DNA from: Metamycoplasma spumans ATCC 19526
GTDB lineage: Bacteria > Bacillota_I > Bacilli_A > Mycoplasmatales > Metamycoplasmataceae
Direction: 5' to 3'
DNA length: 64,000 nt
NCBI GenBank assembly: GCA_000620005.1
Contig: JHVF01000002.1
Coordinates: 36,028-100,027, forward strand
The number at the start of each line of letters is the position of its first letter. The stretch's first letter is position 1. The translations under genes were made by a program, and so were the position numbers. This document shows positions 1 through 12,900 of this stretch, piece after piece. The notes under the pieces were generated by a model. That model did no database searches, was not told the origin of the DNA, and worked only from the letters and a program-made list of their open reading frames with translations.

Positions 1-704
1 CCTGGAGACGTATTTTATCTACACTCACAATTATTAGAAAGAGCTGCAAAATTGAACTCAGATTATGGTGGTGGTTCAATAACCGCTTTACCAATTATTG
101 AAACTCAAGCAGAAGATATTTCAGCATACATACCAACTAATGTTATTTCTATAACTGATGGTCAAATTTTTACAAAAGAGGCTCTATTTAATTCAGGGCA
201 AAGACCAGCAATTGACATTGGTTATTCAGTTAGCCGGGTAGGTTCTGCAGCTCAAACTAAATTAATGAAAAAGACTGTATCAAGTCTTAAATTAGAATTA
301 GCCCAATATAATGAAATGTTGGCATTTGCTCAATTCGGTTCAGATCTAGATCAAGCAACAAGAGTAGTTTTAGATCACGGTGCTAAAGTTTATGAACTAT
401 TAAAACAAGCTCAATATAGCCCATATGCTCCGGTTGAACAAATCATTATTCTATTTTGCATTAAATATCGTTTAATAAATGTTATTCCACAAAATAGTAT
501 TGCAAAATATAAATATGATATTTTAACTTACTTTAAAACCGATACTGAAGCAATTAAAGTTGTTAGAAGTTTAAATGAAGCTACAGATTGAACTAACGAA
601 TTAACCGAGATGCTTTATAATGAAGTTATTAAATTTAATAATAACTTTGTAAAAACCATTCCACTGTATAATCCAGACCAATATACACCAGTTCCTGAAT
701 TACC

Positions 705-726
<22 letters not shown>
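1..726 (+). CDS. atpA: ATP synthase F1 subunit alpha, 3' part
   Basis: C-terminal part of the F1 alpha subunit, the non-catalytic nucleotide-binding subunit of the cytoplasmic F1 head. The gene is cut by the left window edge. The visible part starts in the conserved stretch reading LLERAAKLN, then shows [23 protein letters not shown] and the VSRVGSAAQ region, which are diagnostic for alpha subunits. One TGA (589-591) is read as Trp. The TAA at 724-726 lies inside atpG, whose ATG overlaps by 22 nt, so translation is probably coupled. The order alpha-gamma-beta-epsilon is that of the ordinary F1Fo operon. The delta, a, b and c subunits would lie upstream of the window. Confidence 0.97.
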
Positions 727-3150
<2,424 letters not shown>

Positions 3151-3154
3151 TAAT

Positions 3155-3523
3155 ATGGCATCTAATCAAATTCAAGTTATTATCAGTACACCACTTGGAG
3201 TTTATTTCGATGATACAACTGAAATTTGTACTTTTAGAACAACCGAAGGACAAATTGGTCTAATGGCAGGCGGTCCTCAATTTATGGCCGCCTTAATCCC
3301 TTCTGAAATTTATATCAATCATTTAAATTCGCCTGAACTTAAAAAATTTTATGTTGATAAAGGTATAGTACAATTTAAGAATAATGTCCTTTCTTTAATC
3401 GTAAATCAAATTAGCACTCAACCGATTGACCTTACTCAAAATTTTGTTCAAGCCGATCAAAAGAAATATACAATCATTGAAGAGATTGTTCTTAAGAAAA
3501 AACTTGCTGAAAATAATAAATAG
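3155..3523 (+). CDS. atpC: ATP synthase F1 subunit epsilon
   Basis: 122 residues. The beta-sandwich start (IQVIISTPLGVYFDDTTEI) and the central TTEGQIGLMAGGPQFMAAL correspond to the epsilon signature (TxxGxxGxLxxHxP-like), although the usual His-Pro is not present. The C-terminal helical part is short (KKYTIIEEIVLKKKLAENNK). Epsilon couples the F1 shaft to the c-ring and regulates hydrolysis. It is the last gene of the operon and is followed at once by a terminator hairpin. There is no good ribosome-binding site in the 4-nt gap after atpD, so coupling to atpD is likely. Confidence 0.93.
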   Translation: MASNQIQVIISTPLGVYFDDTTEICTFRTTEGQIGLMAGGPQFMAALIPSEIYINHLNSPELKKFYVDKGIVQFKNNVLSLIVNQISTQPIDLTQNFVQADQKKYTIIEEIVLKKKLAENNK

Positions 3524-3524
3524 A

Positions 3525-3547
3525 ACCGAGTAAATCTCGGTTTTTAT
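3525..3547 (+). terminator. Rho-independent terminator of the atp operon
   Basis: Six-base stem ACCGAG/CTCGGT with a TAAAT loop, followed by a run of T. It begins one base after the atpC stop codon. Confidence 0.85.
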
Positions 3548-3724
3548 TTACTTTGCACAGAAAATAAATAAATATGTAAATTATTTGTGTAAATATATAA
3601 GTATTTAAAATTATAAATTTAACACTTCTTTTAAAAATAGTAAAATAAGGACATAAAGCATTATAAAAAGAAATAGCACAAAAAAATGTTTCAGTGTTAT
3701 TAGAATTAAGGAATTTATAAAATA

Positions 3725-4561
3725 ATGAAAAAAAATAAATGAATAAAAATATTAACTATTCCTCCATTTATAAGTACTATTTTATTATCTACAAGCTGTA
3801 TGAATCACAAAATTGAAGATAATAAACAAAAAGATGAAATTGTAAGACCTGGCGGAATTTATAAAAATGAATATTCTAAAAATCCGCTTTTATATTCAAA
3901 ACTTCGCAATAAAGATAAAAACGAAATAATTAACAATCCTTTTAGAAAAATAACTTTTAAAACAGAAAATAAATGCCAAGAATTAATGGATTTTGTTAAT
4001 GAAAATAAAGTTGAAAACAATTATATGCTTGGCATAAATGTAAAATTAGAAAATAATACTATAAACAGCAAAGAAGGATATGAAAAAGAATTTAAAAATT
4101 GACTTTCAAAAGCGAAAGAAATTACATTTTTATACCTTCCTCATTCTATGAAATTAGAAATTCCTGATCAATTTAATAATACAAGTGATTATTTTGTAGC
4201 TCCTATTAAAGAAATTAAAGAGTTTATAATACCAACATCAAATGCAACTACAATCAATGGTGAAACGAAATTTAGAAATCCGTTATATTTTCATACATGA
4301 TATCCCGGTGAGGGAAAATGGTCGCTTTTAAAGATTTTAAGAAAAAACGAAATTAAATATAATCCAGATAAATCTATTGACGTTATTGATGCATTCACAA
4401 TATGAATTATTAACAATCATGAAGAAGCTGAGGTGTTTGCCGTTTTTGAAAGATATTATCCTAAAACGGATAATCAAAGTGACGATGAATATATAAAAAA
4501 ATATAAAATCGATGTAAGAAAATTAACTCATAAAAATAAACTTTTCACACTTGATTATTAA
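3725..4561 (+). CDS. putative lipoprotein of unknown function
   Basis: 278 residues when three TGA codons within the mature part, and one near the start, are read as Trp. The N-terminus is a lipoprotein signal: positively charged MKKNKW, a hydrophobic stretch, and a lipobox ending LSTSC, so the mature protein should be anchored on the outer face of the membrane through Cys25. The mature part is hydrophilic with no recognisable enzyme motif. An AAGGA sequence lies upstream of the ATG. It stands alone between two terminators, so it is probably monocistronic. I do not recognise a family. Confidence 0.8.
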
Positions 4562-4566
4562 TATCA

Positions 4567-4597
4567 AACCCAGATACGATTCTGGGTTATTTTTTAT
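4567..4597 (+). terminator. Terminator after the first lipoprotein
   Basis: Eight-base stem AACCCAGA/TCTGGGTT with a TACGAT loop, followed by ATTTTTTATTT. It starts 6 nt after the stop codon of the lipoprotein gene. Confidence 0.85.
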
Positions 4598-4817
4598 TTG
4601 AAACTTTTGTATAAGCAATTAAAAAAATGATTTTGTAAAAAAATCTCAATAATATGAAATTTATCATAGCAAAAGTTTGCTTTGTTCAGCTATTAAGAAG
4701 CAAAATATGCATTTTAAGATTAGCAACATACAAAAAATAAAAAAATTAAATTATTTAGCAACTGAACAGTTAAAATAATAATATATAAAAAAATTAAGGA
4801 AGGAAATATATATAAAA
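4598..4817 (+). other. AT-rich intergenic leader
   Basis: 220 bp without a gene. It holds two short inverted repeats (AGCAAA-AG-TTTGCT near 4668 and AACTG-AA-CAGTT at 4760-4771), an AT-rich promoter-like stretch near 4772-4790, and a purine-rich AAGGAAGG ribosome-binding site before the lipoprotein start at 4818. I see no tRNA or small open frame. Confidence 0.4.
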
Positions 4818-6869
4818 ATGAAGAAAGCTAAAATGCTATTTTTAAGTTTAGGTTCTTTTGCCATAGCATCAGCGCCGTTGATTATCGCAGCATCATGTTC
4901 AAGGAATATCGATAAGGATAAAGAAAAGGATAAAACTGATTACTCGAAAAATGCATTAAACGAAGCTATAAAATTGGCAGAAATTACATATAAAGACAAA
5001 GAAACAACAAATATTATTGATGCAAAATTAGAAGGAGTAAAAATAGAAAACTCTTCTAATGATATTGAGTATTCAATAACAAAATTTGAACCAAATAAAT
5101 TATTAAATAATGCCAAAGTTACCCTGGTAGCCAAATATAAAGACGAAGGCCATAAAGACCTAGAATCTGATCCAAAAGTATTTTTAATTTCAGATTTTGC
5201 AATAAATAGCGAATACTTAGATGCATTATTAAATTCAGAATATTCTGTATTTAAGTTAGTTGATTCAAGTAATCCGGAAGCCGGCGAAGAAAGCGTTAAA
5301 ACACTAGATGCCTACTATTTAGTTAATGACGAAAATACAATTAACATAAAACTTGAAAATACCGAAATGTTTGTCCCTGAATTAAATGACTTAGAAGTTG
5401 AATATGAATTTGACGAAACAAGCGAAAAGAATTCTAAGTTTTCAGGAGATGTTGATTTAACAGCTAAATTGGTTTATAAAAACAGCACAAATTCAAAACC
5501 TAAAATTTTATCATTTGAAAAAGCTATTGCATCAGGCGTTAGCGCAGATTATTTAACAAAATATAAAAAACTTTCATTTGATTATCAAGATAAAAACACA
5601 ATTTCTGTAAATTCATTTGAAGATGGTGAATTACCAACTGAAAAATTAGAAAAAATTCAACCTATTTTCAAAGACAAAGAAACAACTGTTGAAAAAACAA
5701 AAGAATTTTTGAACAAACACAATATCAGAATAACTGCAGTTACAATAAATGACAGAGATTATTCTAAAAACTCAATATCTTTCAAAGTTAAAGCCGAAGG
5801 TGTAGATTTTGGATTTGAAGATTATTCAATCGAAGGTTTTAAACCTGTTGAAAAAGCGTCTACAGAAAAAGTTGATGAATTCGTTAATAAATTAACTTTT
5901 GGAGATTTCTATTTTGTAAATGAAATTAAAGAAGATGAAGAAAAAAATTATGACCTATTTATCAAAGATGGCGAAAATGAAATTGATTTAAGCAATCCAA
6001 ATGTCTTAACAGCTGGTCTACTATATGAAAATGGTATTACAGAATTTAATAAAGAAAAGTTATATACAGTAACATTTGAAGAATCAACAAAAACATTAAA
6101 AGCAACAATGAATTTAAATGGTAAAGAATATGTTGTTTCAACAGTAATTACTCGTGATGAACCTGAATTAGATAAATACGTCGAACTTGTTGGAAAAGAA
6201 ATAAAGGGCGAAAAATCAGAAATACTTGCTAATGAATTAGACGATAGCAATATTAATTTAAACATAAATAAAGGAAGTTATCTAAACGATCCTAAGTTTA
6301 TTAAATTTGAAGTTATTTATCACAATTTAAAACCACAAGAAGAAAAAGATTTAAATAAAGAAGGAAAAGCTACTTTAGTTTACAAATTTAAAAACGAATT
6401 AACCAACAAAAGATATGAACACAAAGTTGTTTTTGAGGGTTTAAAAGCTTCAGAAGTTAGCGAATCAAAAATTGCTAAGTTAGCAAAAGAAAATAAATTA
6501 GCTTCAGGTTATTTAACAGCTGAAGCAAAAGCTAAACTAATTGATGTTTATAATGATGAAAAATCAAACTATGGAAATGAAGGTATTTATAAAGCAAGAG
6601 TAGAATTATCAAAAAAAGATAAATTACCTAAATTTGGTGAAAGCAAAGCTAAAGCAACAAATGCTTTTGATGGTGTAACATTCAGTAAAGAATTTATAGA
6701 TGCCATGAAATCTAAATCTTTAACTGGTCCTGCTAAACAAAAATACGTAAGAATTGCCAAAAGAGAAAACGGACAATATGCAATTGCTTTCAAAATAAAA
6801 GATGATGCAAATGATGAAGTTCTATATATTAACTTAACCGAACCAGAAACATCAAATGCAACCGAATAA
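4818..6869 (+). CDS. repeat-containing surface lipoprotein
   Basis: 683 residues with a lipoprotein signal (MKKAKMLFLSLGSF, lipobox IIAASC, modified Cys27), hence surface-anchored. The mature part is acidic and consists of several related modules of roughly 80-110 residues. The modules share patterns such as an (F/Y)KDKETT start and a beta-rich segment ending in a Gly-Phe motif like SIEGFKP or VFEGLKA. A 17-nt identical stretch at 4992-5008 and 5670-5686 encodes the KDKETT copies. The pattern resembles the mycoplasma variable lipoproteins built of lipoprotein-associated domains, but I cannot confirm the family. It has no TGA codon. A shared bidirectional terminator follows. Confidence 0.8.
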   Translation: MKKAKMLFLSLGSFAIASAPLIIAASCSRNIDKDKEKDKTDYSKNALNEAIKLAEITYKDKETTNIIDAKLEGVKIENSSNDIEYSITKFEPNKLLNNAKVTLVAKYKDEGHKDLESDPKVFLISDFAINSEYLDALLNSEYSVFKLVDSSNPEAGEESVKTLDAYYLVNDENTINIKLENTEMFVPELNDLEVEYEFDETSEKNSKFSGDVDLTAKLVYKNSTNSKPKILSFEKAIASGVSADYLTKYKKLSFDYQDKNTISVNSFEDGELPTEKLEKIQPIFKDKETTVEKTKEFLNKHNIRITAVTINDRDYSKNSISFKVKAEGVDFGFEDYSIEGFKPVEKASTEKVDEFVNKLTFGDFYFVNEIKEDEEKNYDLFIKDGENEIDLSNPNVLTAGLLYENGITEFNKEKLYTVTFEESTKTLKATMNLNGKEYVVSTVITRDEPELDKYVELVGKEIKGEKSEILANELDDSNINLNINKGSYLNDPKFIKFEVIYHNLKPQEEKDLNKEGKATLVYKFKNELTNKRYEHKVVFEGLKASEVSESKIAKLAKENKLASGYLTAEAKAKLIDVYNDEKSNYGNEGIYKARVELSKKDKLPKFGESKAKATNAFDGVTFSKEFIDAMKSKSLTGPAKQKYVRIAKRENGQYAIAFKIKDDANDEVLYINLTEPETSNATE

Positions 6870-6886
6870 AATTTTAAACAAAACAA

Positions 6887-6917
6887 AAACAGAGCCATTA
6901 TCATAGGCTCTGTTTTA
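6887..6917. terminator. Bidirectional terminator between converging lipoprotein genes
   Basis: Eight-base stem ACAGAGCC/GGCTCTGT with a T run on the plus side and a run of T on the minus side (A run before the left arm). It lies 17 nt after the plus-strand stop and just past the minus-strand stop at 6923, so it can end both transcripts. Confidence 0.8.
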
Positions 6918-6922
6918 TTATG

Positions 6923-9900
6923 CTAAAAATCATCTAATTTAACCCTATTTAAACCACTTCATCCGCTAATCGATTGAACATTATTTAAATTCATAAACTT
7001 AGAATAACCACCTTCTTTAATGGTTAATAAAATATACTCAGCTTTTGATATTTCATTTGCTTGGCCATTTTCAGTAACCTTAAATTTAAATTGTCTAGTT
7101 CTAGATTTTTCAGAATCATGATATCCACTCGAAGTAATTATATAAATAATAGCGTCGGGCGTGTAATTATTTTCGTTGTAATATGTAGCACCTTTTCAAC
7201 TATCTGCAATTACATAATTAGTAAATTGTCTTCTAATATCAGAATTGCTAAAGTAATATTGCATACCAGCAAATTTTGAAGAAACACCAGGTATAGCTTT
7301 AATATTCGTACCCTCTTGTAATTCTCATAAAATTGAACGTGTTCCTGCATATAAACTTATCTTAGTGTTATATCATCTTCCAGGGTCACGTTCTGATTCT
7401 TTGGTTTCCCTTCCAAATGCTTCGAAAATAATTCAGTCTAATACAACATTAAAACGATATACGGCTTTTCAAGCTTCACTTTGTGCTCTAATTTTAAATG
7501 CATTATTTGAAGCCATAGGATCGGCATTATATGCTTCTGCCAATATTTTATAAACAGTGTCAATTAAAACTAAATAATCTGTTCCAGGTGTTATATTATC
7601 AGGGTCATCATTTGCTCCTGACGACGACCCACCACCACCAAATGCAGAAGAAATAGCTCCACTTACAGCATTATTTAAAGTTGTCATGTTAGTTCTATTT
7701 CCTGATTTATTGATGTTTCTTAACCCATTATAGATTATTGAATTTTCTAGATTACTCTTACCAAACAATAGATTAATCAATTTGACCAATCTTTTTCCAT
7801 TAATAATTTTATTAGATCCGATAAATTGAGCTAATAAAACAGCATCATTTAAACTAAATCCGCTCTTTATTTTTATAATAGCATCATTCAATCATTTTGT
7901 TGCGTCATTAATATCAAATTGTTTTGCATATTTAGCAACCCAGTCAACCGATCTATTCAATACTTTTCTTGAGAAATAGTCGGTTTTAACAATTTCTGGT
8001 AGTAATAATTGAACTAATTCAATTAAGAAATCTTTATCATCTTGTGTTGTGTTTTCTAAACTTAAATAAGCCATTATATCATCAACAACAGCGCCGACAA
8101 CTTCTCTATCTTTAATAGCTGCCAGTATAAAGTTTTTTAAATTAATCTTTAAATTATCCTTAATCTTATAAATAACCTTACTAATCAAGTCACCTAAATT
8201 TGTCGATTGAATCTTTTCGCCAGCCACATAGTCATTTACAAGTGAAGTTATAAGTTGTTTAACTTCATCATAATTAACAAACTTACTTGCAATTCATTCC
8301 ATTCTTTCTTTAGGGAAAATATTTTGTTTAATTTGAGTTCAGTCAATTTTTAAAACTTGATCTTTTGTAACGTTGTATAAAAAGTTAATCAAGGCTTCTT
8401 TTCCATTAATATTATCAGCCTTAACTGAACCATTTAATGCTTGTAATGTATTGTAAATTAATTTTTCAAGATTTTCGAAGAATTTTCTTTCGACATTATT
8501 TGCTTCATCAACAATCTCACTATTTTCAGATTCAGATGATAATGTATCGCCACTAGCAGATTCGATATTTTCTTTACTTTTCGCATTAACAAAAGCGTTT
8601 TTAAACTTAGATAAATTATTAACAACATATCTATATATTGCCATAAGTTCATTTTCTAATGTGGCAGTTTCAATAGTTTTATCTAAAATAGTTTCAAGTA
8701 AATCTGAAATATTTTCTGTAGTTAAATACTTATCATACTCAATAGTTTTTAAGGCATTTAAAATACGTTTACCAAATTCATTTTGATCGAAGTGACCTTC
8801 TTCATCTAATATATTAACATTTGCAATCGAGTCAATAATTGTGTCTAAAACACTATTAACAACGTTAAAATCAGACAACTTCATTACAATTCTAGTCAAT
8901 AAATTAACCATATTTTCTTGGTCTGTTGAACTCAGTGATATATTTAACTTTTTATTTGCAAATTCAATAATGAAGTTTAATGCATCTTTAACTAATTGTT
9001 TGTCGCCAAATAGATTACTTAGGGCTTGATTTACAAATAATTTAAGTGCTTCTTTATTAGCAGTAATTAAATATTTAAGCAAGTCATTCATTGTTTGAAT
9101 TTGATTTAATTTTTCAAAATTTAAATCAAGCAATGATGTTACTAATGAGTTAAGAATATCACTTGCAGTATTTGTTTCAAATAAAGTTCTAGACAATAAA
9201 TCAACAACTCCATTAGCAAAAGCAGTAGCATTAGGATTGGCTTTTAAAATTAAATCTTTTACATAAATGTTTAAATAATGTCTAACAAAGTTTTTAACTT
9301 TCTTATCCGTCTTCAATCACTCAATTGTTGTTGGTAAAATAGCTTTAATTTCTTCTTTATCTTGATCAGTTAAAACAGAAAATGAGGCTTTGAACAATTT
9401 TAAATAAATATTAATATTTATTAAAATTTGTCCATTTGCAACTATGATTTGTTTATTTTTATTTGAATTTGTATCTTCAGCCACTTCATTTTCAGATGGT
9501 GAACTATTATCAGCACCTTCAGAAGTAACATCTTCATAATCAGGAATAATATTAGAGAATTGCGAACTATTATTCATTATTAAAATGACAAGATTCTTAA
9601 TTTGTTCATTATTTAGAGATTTGATATATTCAACAATATTATCGTAATTAATTGTATTAATTACTTCTACAATATTAATTAATCCATTGAAATTATATTG
9701 CTTATAATCAAATCCATAATGATTAATATTATTTGCTAGAATGTTCAATAAATTAGTAACAACATGGTCTAAAACATTAAATGATGGCAATTTAGTAATT
9801 AAACCTTTTATCATTGATTTTAGTTGTTCTTTTCCATGATCTGGCCAGTTAATATTTTTTAAATCCTGATCCATTAGTTCAACTAATAAATTAGCAATAG

Positions 9901-12900
9901 CTGATTTCACTTTTTCAGATTTTTCACCATTTAAATACGTTGCAAAAATTTCATTTACTTTATTCAATAATAATGGAACATTTCCTTTAATGAAGTTGCC
10001 AATTCATTCATAAGCATTCTTAATATTGTCAGTAGTGCTATCGTCAAACAATTTCTCTGTTAATTCATAAACTAAAGGTAAAACAAAGTTATCAAAATTT
10101 TCATTAATAAATTCAGTTGAATAACTAATAATTTCATTAAAGCTATCTTGGATAGGTTTACCAAAACGAACTTCATCTAATTTAATCGAAGAAATAAAGT
10201 TATTTAAAAATTTCTTAACATTAATTTTTTTAACTAAAAACTCAACAAAGGTTTTTTTACCAACTAATATTTTTAAAATCCTAATAAAGTCACCGCTTGT
10301 GTATAAATGATTTCCTTCAGCGTTTTTTACTAAAATAAAGTCAACTAAATTATCTAGTAAAGTTTTATTAGCAAAATCAAAATATCCTTTTACACTTTCT
10401 AATAATTTATTAGCCAACTCTTTAGGAGAAATGGGACCGTTATGATTTGCAAATCCTTGTTTTATAGCATTGATTAATCCAGTGATAAGTTGACTATTTT
10501 TGGCATTTGATAAAACTTTAAAAATATAGTCTTTTAATTTACTTATTTCATCTTGACTTAAGGTTGTATTTGCATTTAATTTTAAATATGAAACAAGATA
10601 GTCGACTAAATGACCAATAATCAGTCTATTATCGAATAGCTTATCTACTGCAGCTTGAAGTAATTCCTTGCCTTTATTAGCGTCTAAATGTTTAATAACA
10701 TTTGAAGCAAATTCCTCTCAACTATTTGAATTATATAAAGCAAAGTTTTGATTAATCGATGTTAAAACTTCAGCTAATTTATTCAATAATTGATCATCAA
10801 TAACTTCTGTGCTCAATTCATTATAAATTGCCTTAATAAATTCAGAAAGTTCTAAACTTTGGTTAGTTAATAAATCATTTAGAGCAGGGTCATTTAATTT
10901 TTTAATTTCTTTAGCCAATACCTTGCTTAATAATGATGATAAATTATAATTAGATTTTAATTCTTTTAGACTTTCAATAAACAGTGAAATTAAACTGCTT
11001 CTCTTTTCAACAGATAATTTATTTCAGATTTTTTTGGCAATAATATTTCAATCAATTTTATTCAAGATATTTTCTGTCTGAATATTGTTAGCTTTGTTAT
11101 TTCCTTGACTTTCTGTCGATAAAGCCGTTTCATTGCTATTGTCAGAAATTGGGCCACTGTTTTCAGAAACAAAGGCATTCACTAAAACATTAGCGTTTTT
11201 AATTACTAATACTAAGATTGAATACATTTCTGTTTCATTTAATGAATCAATTAAGTTCTCAATGTTAGCCTGAGTTAAAATATTGGCTAAATTTTTGTTT
11301 AAATCTAAGGCTTCTAAAAAATTAAAATTGGCAAAGTTAAAGGCGTTTTTATTTACATAGTTTGCTAAATTTATAACTAAACTATCAGCCAATCCTGACG
11401 TTAAATTATTATCCTTTATTACTTCAACTAATCTTTTAACAACTTTTGTAACTCCACTTTTATTTTCTTCAGAAATATTTAAATTAGAAACTTTTTGGTT
11501 TAAAAATGAAATTAAAATATCAGTTAAAGCAGTAATATTCTTTTCATTGTCAGTTAATAAATTAGAAACAAGTTCAGTAATTAAGTTTTTTAAAGTTTCT
11601 TTATTAGCAAGTAATGCATTAGATACAAATTCTTGTAACGATTGAGATGATTGAACTGTTTCATTATTTAAAACTTGCGAAATTATCTCTTTAAATTTAA
11701 CAATAATAAAATCATCTCATCTTTCGCTTGCAAAAGTTTTGGCACTATTTAAAATTATATTTAAATTATTTTTAATTTCAGAGTTTGGATCTTCAATATC
11801 TAAATTGTCTAAATTAATAGCGTTTATTTCATTTAATACCAATGTTTTAATATCGATTTTTTCTAAAATATAGTCAATGATTTTTTCTTTGCTAAATATT
11901 GCTTTTAAACTCTTGATTAATAATGAAAAATCAAAATTAGATTCGCCATTTTTATTCTTAACAGTTGCCGCTTCAATAATTTCAATAATTAATTTCTTAT
12001 TATTTTTTAAATTGAAAAATTCTTTAACATTATTGAATAAATAGGTTGAAAGCTCTGAAAAATTAGTTACTTTTGTTTCATCTAAATTATTCAATGTGTT
12101 AACCAATCTTTCTTTAAAAGAATCATAAAGTTTTGTATTGGCTAAGTTTTTTAAAACTGCATTGAAATAATGAGAAATGATCTCTTGTTCTTCTAAACTA
12201 ATTTTTACTCCGCTATCTTTTTCTAAAAGCGCTGCTCCAATTTTTATTGAATCAAACATCAATGTGTCTTGACTTGAAATCTCTTGTAACAAAGGCTTAA
12301 TTAAATCTAGAACGCCATTATTATTTGCGTCTTTTAAAAATGAAATAGTAAACTTGTCAAAACTTTCATAATTATAATTAGAACCGTTGTAAATTAAGTT
12401 TTTAAATACCTTTTTAAAGCCATTAATTACATTTTCATTTTTAACAGAATTAATCAATTGACTAACAATGTTTTGTGAAAATTTAGTAATGTCTTGCTCT
12501 CCAATAATCGCTGATAAATCATTGTTTTTAATTAGGTTAATTGCCGGTTGAGTAATCATGAAATTAGCAACCTGATTTACAAGTTGTAATAATAGACTTC
12601 TATCAGATAATGTTGCATCTATTAAATTATCAGTAACACCAGTAAGAACTTTTTTAGCTGATTCATTTAAAAGATTGTTTTTATTTAAAACTATATTTTT
12701 AATAACCCTTAGGATATCAGAACGTTTTTCTTCCGAAAGAATTGAACTAATGTTATTAGGATTTAAGACATTTTCATATTTTACATGATAAGTTGATAAA
12801 ATGGTTTTGCCATTTTCGTAACGTTTTTTGTCAACGTTGCCCTCAGGAATGAATGACAAGATTGAAAATAGTAAATCATTGTTTTTATCATTACTAAATT

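Noticed and set aside
4668..4771. Short inverted repeats as a riboswitch or attachment site
   Set aside because: The arms are only 5-6 bp and no conserved riboswitch core or integrase gene is present.
4940..6904. Minus-strand open frames of 64-105 codons inside the 4818-6869 lipoprotein
   Set aside because: They lie wholly inside a well-supported gene, lack ribosome-binding sites and have compositions expected from antisense of Glu/Lys-rich coding sequence.
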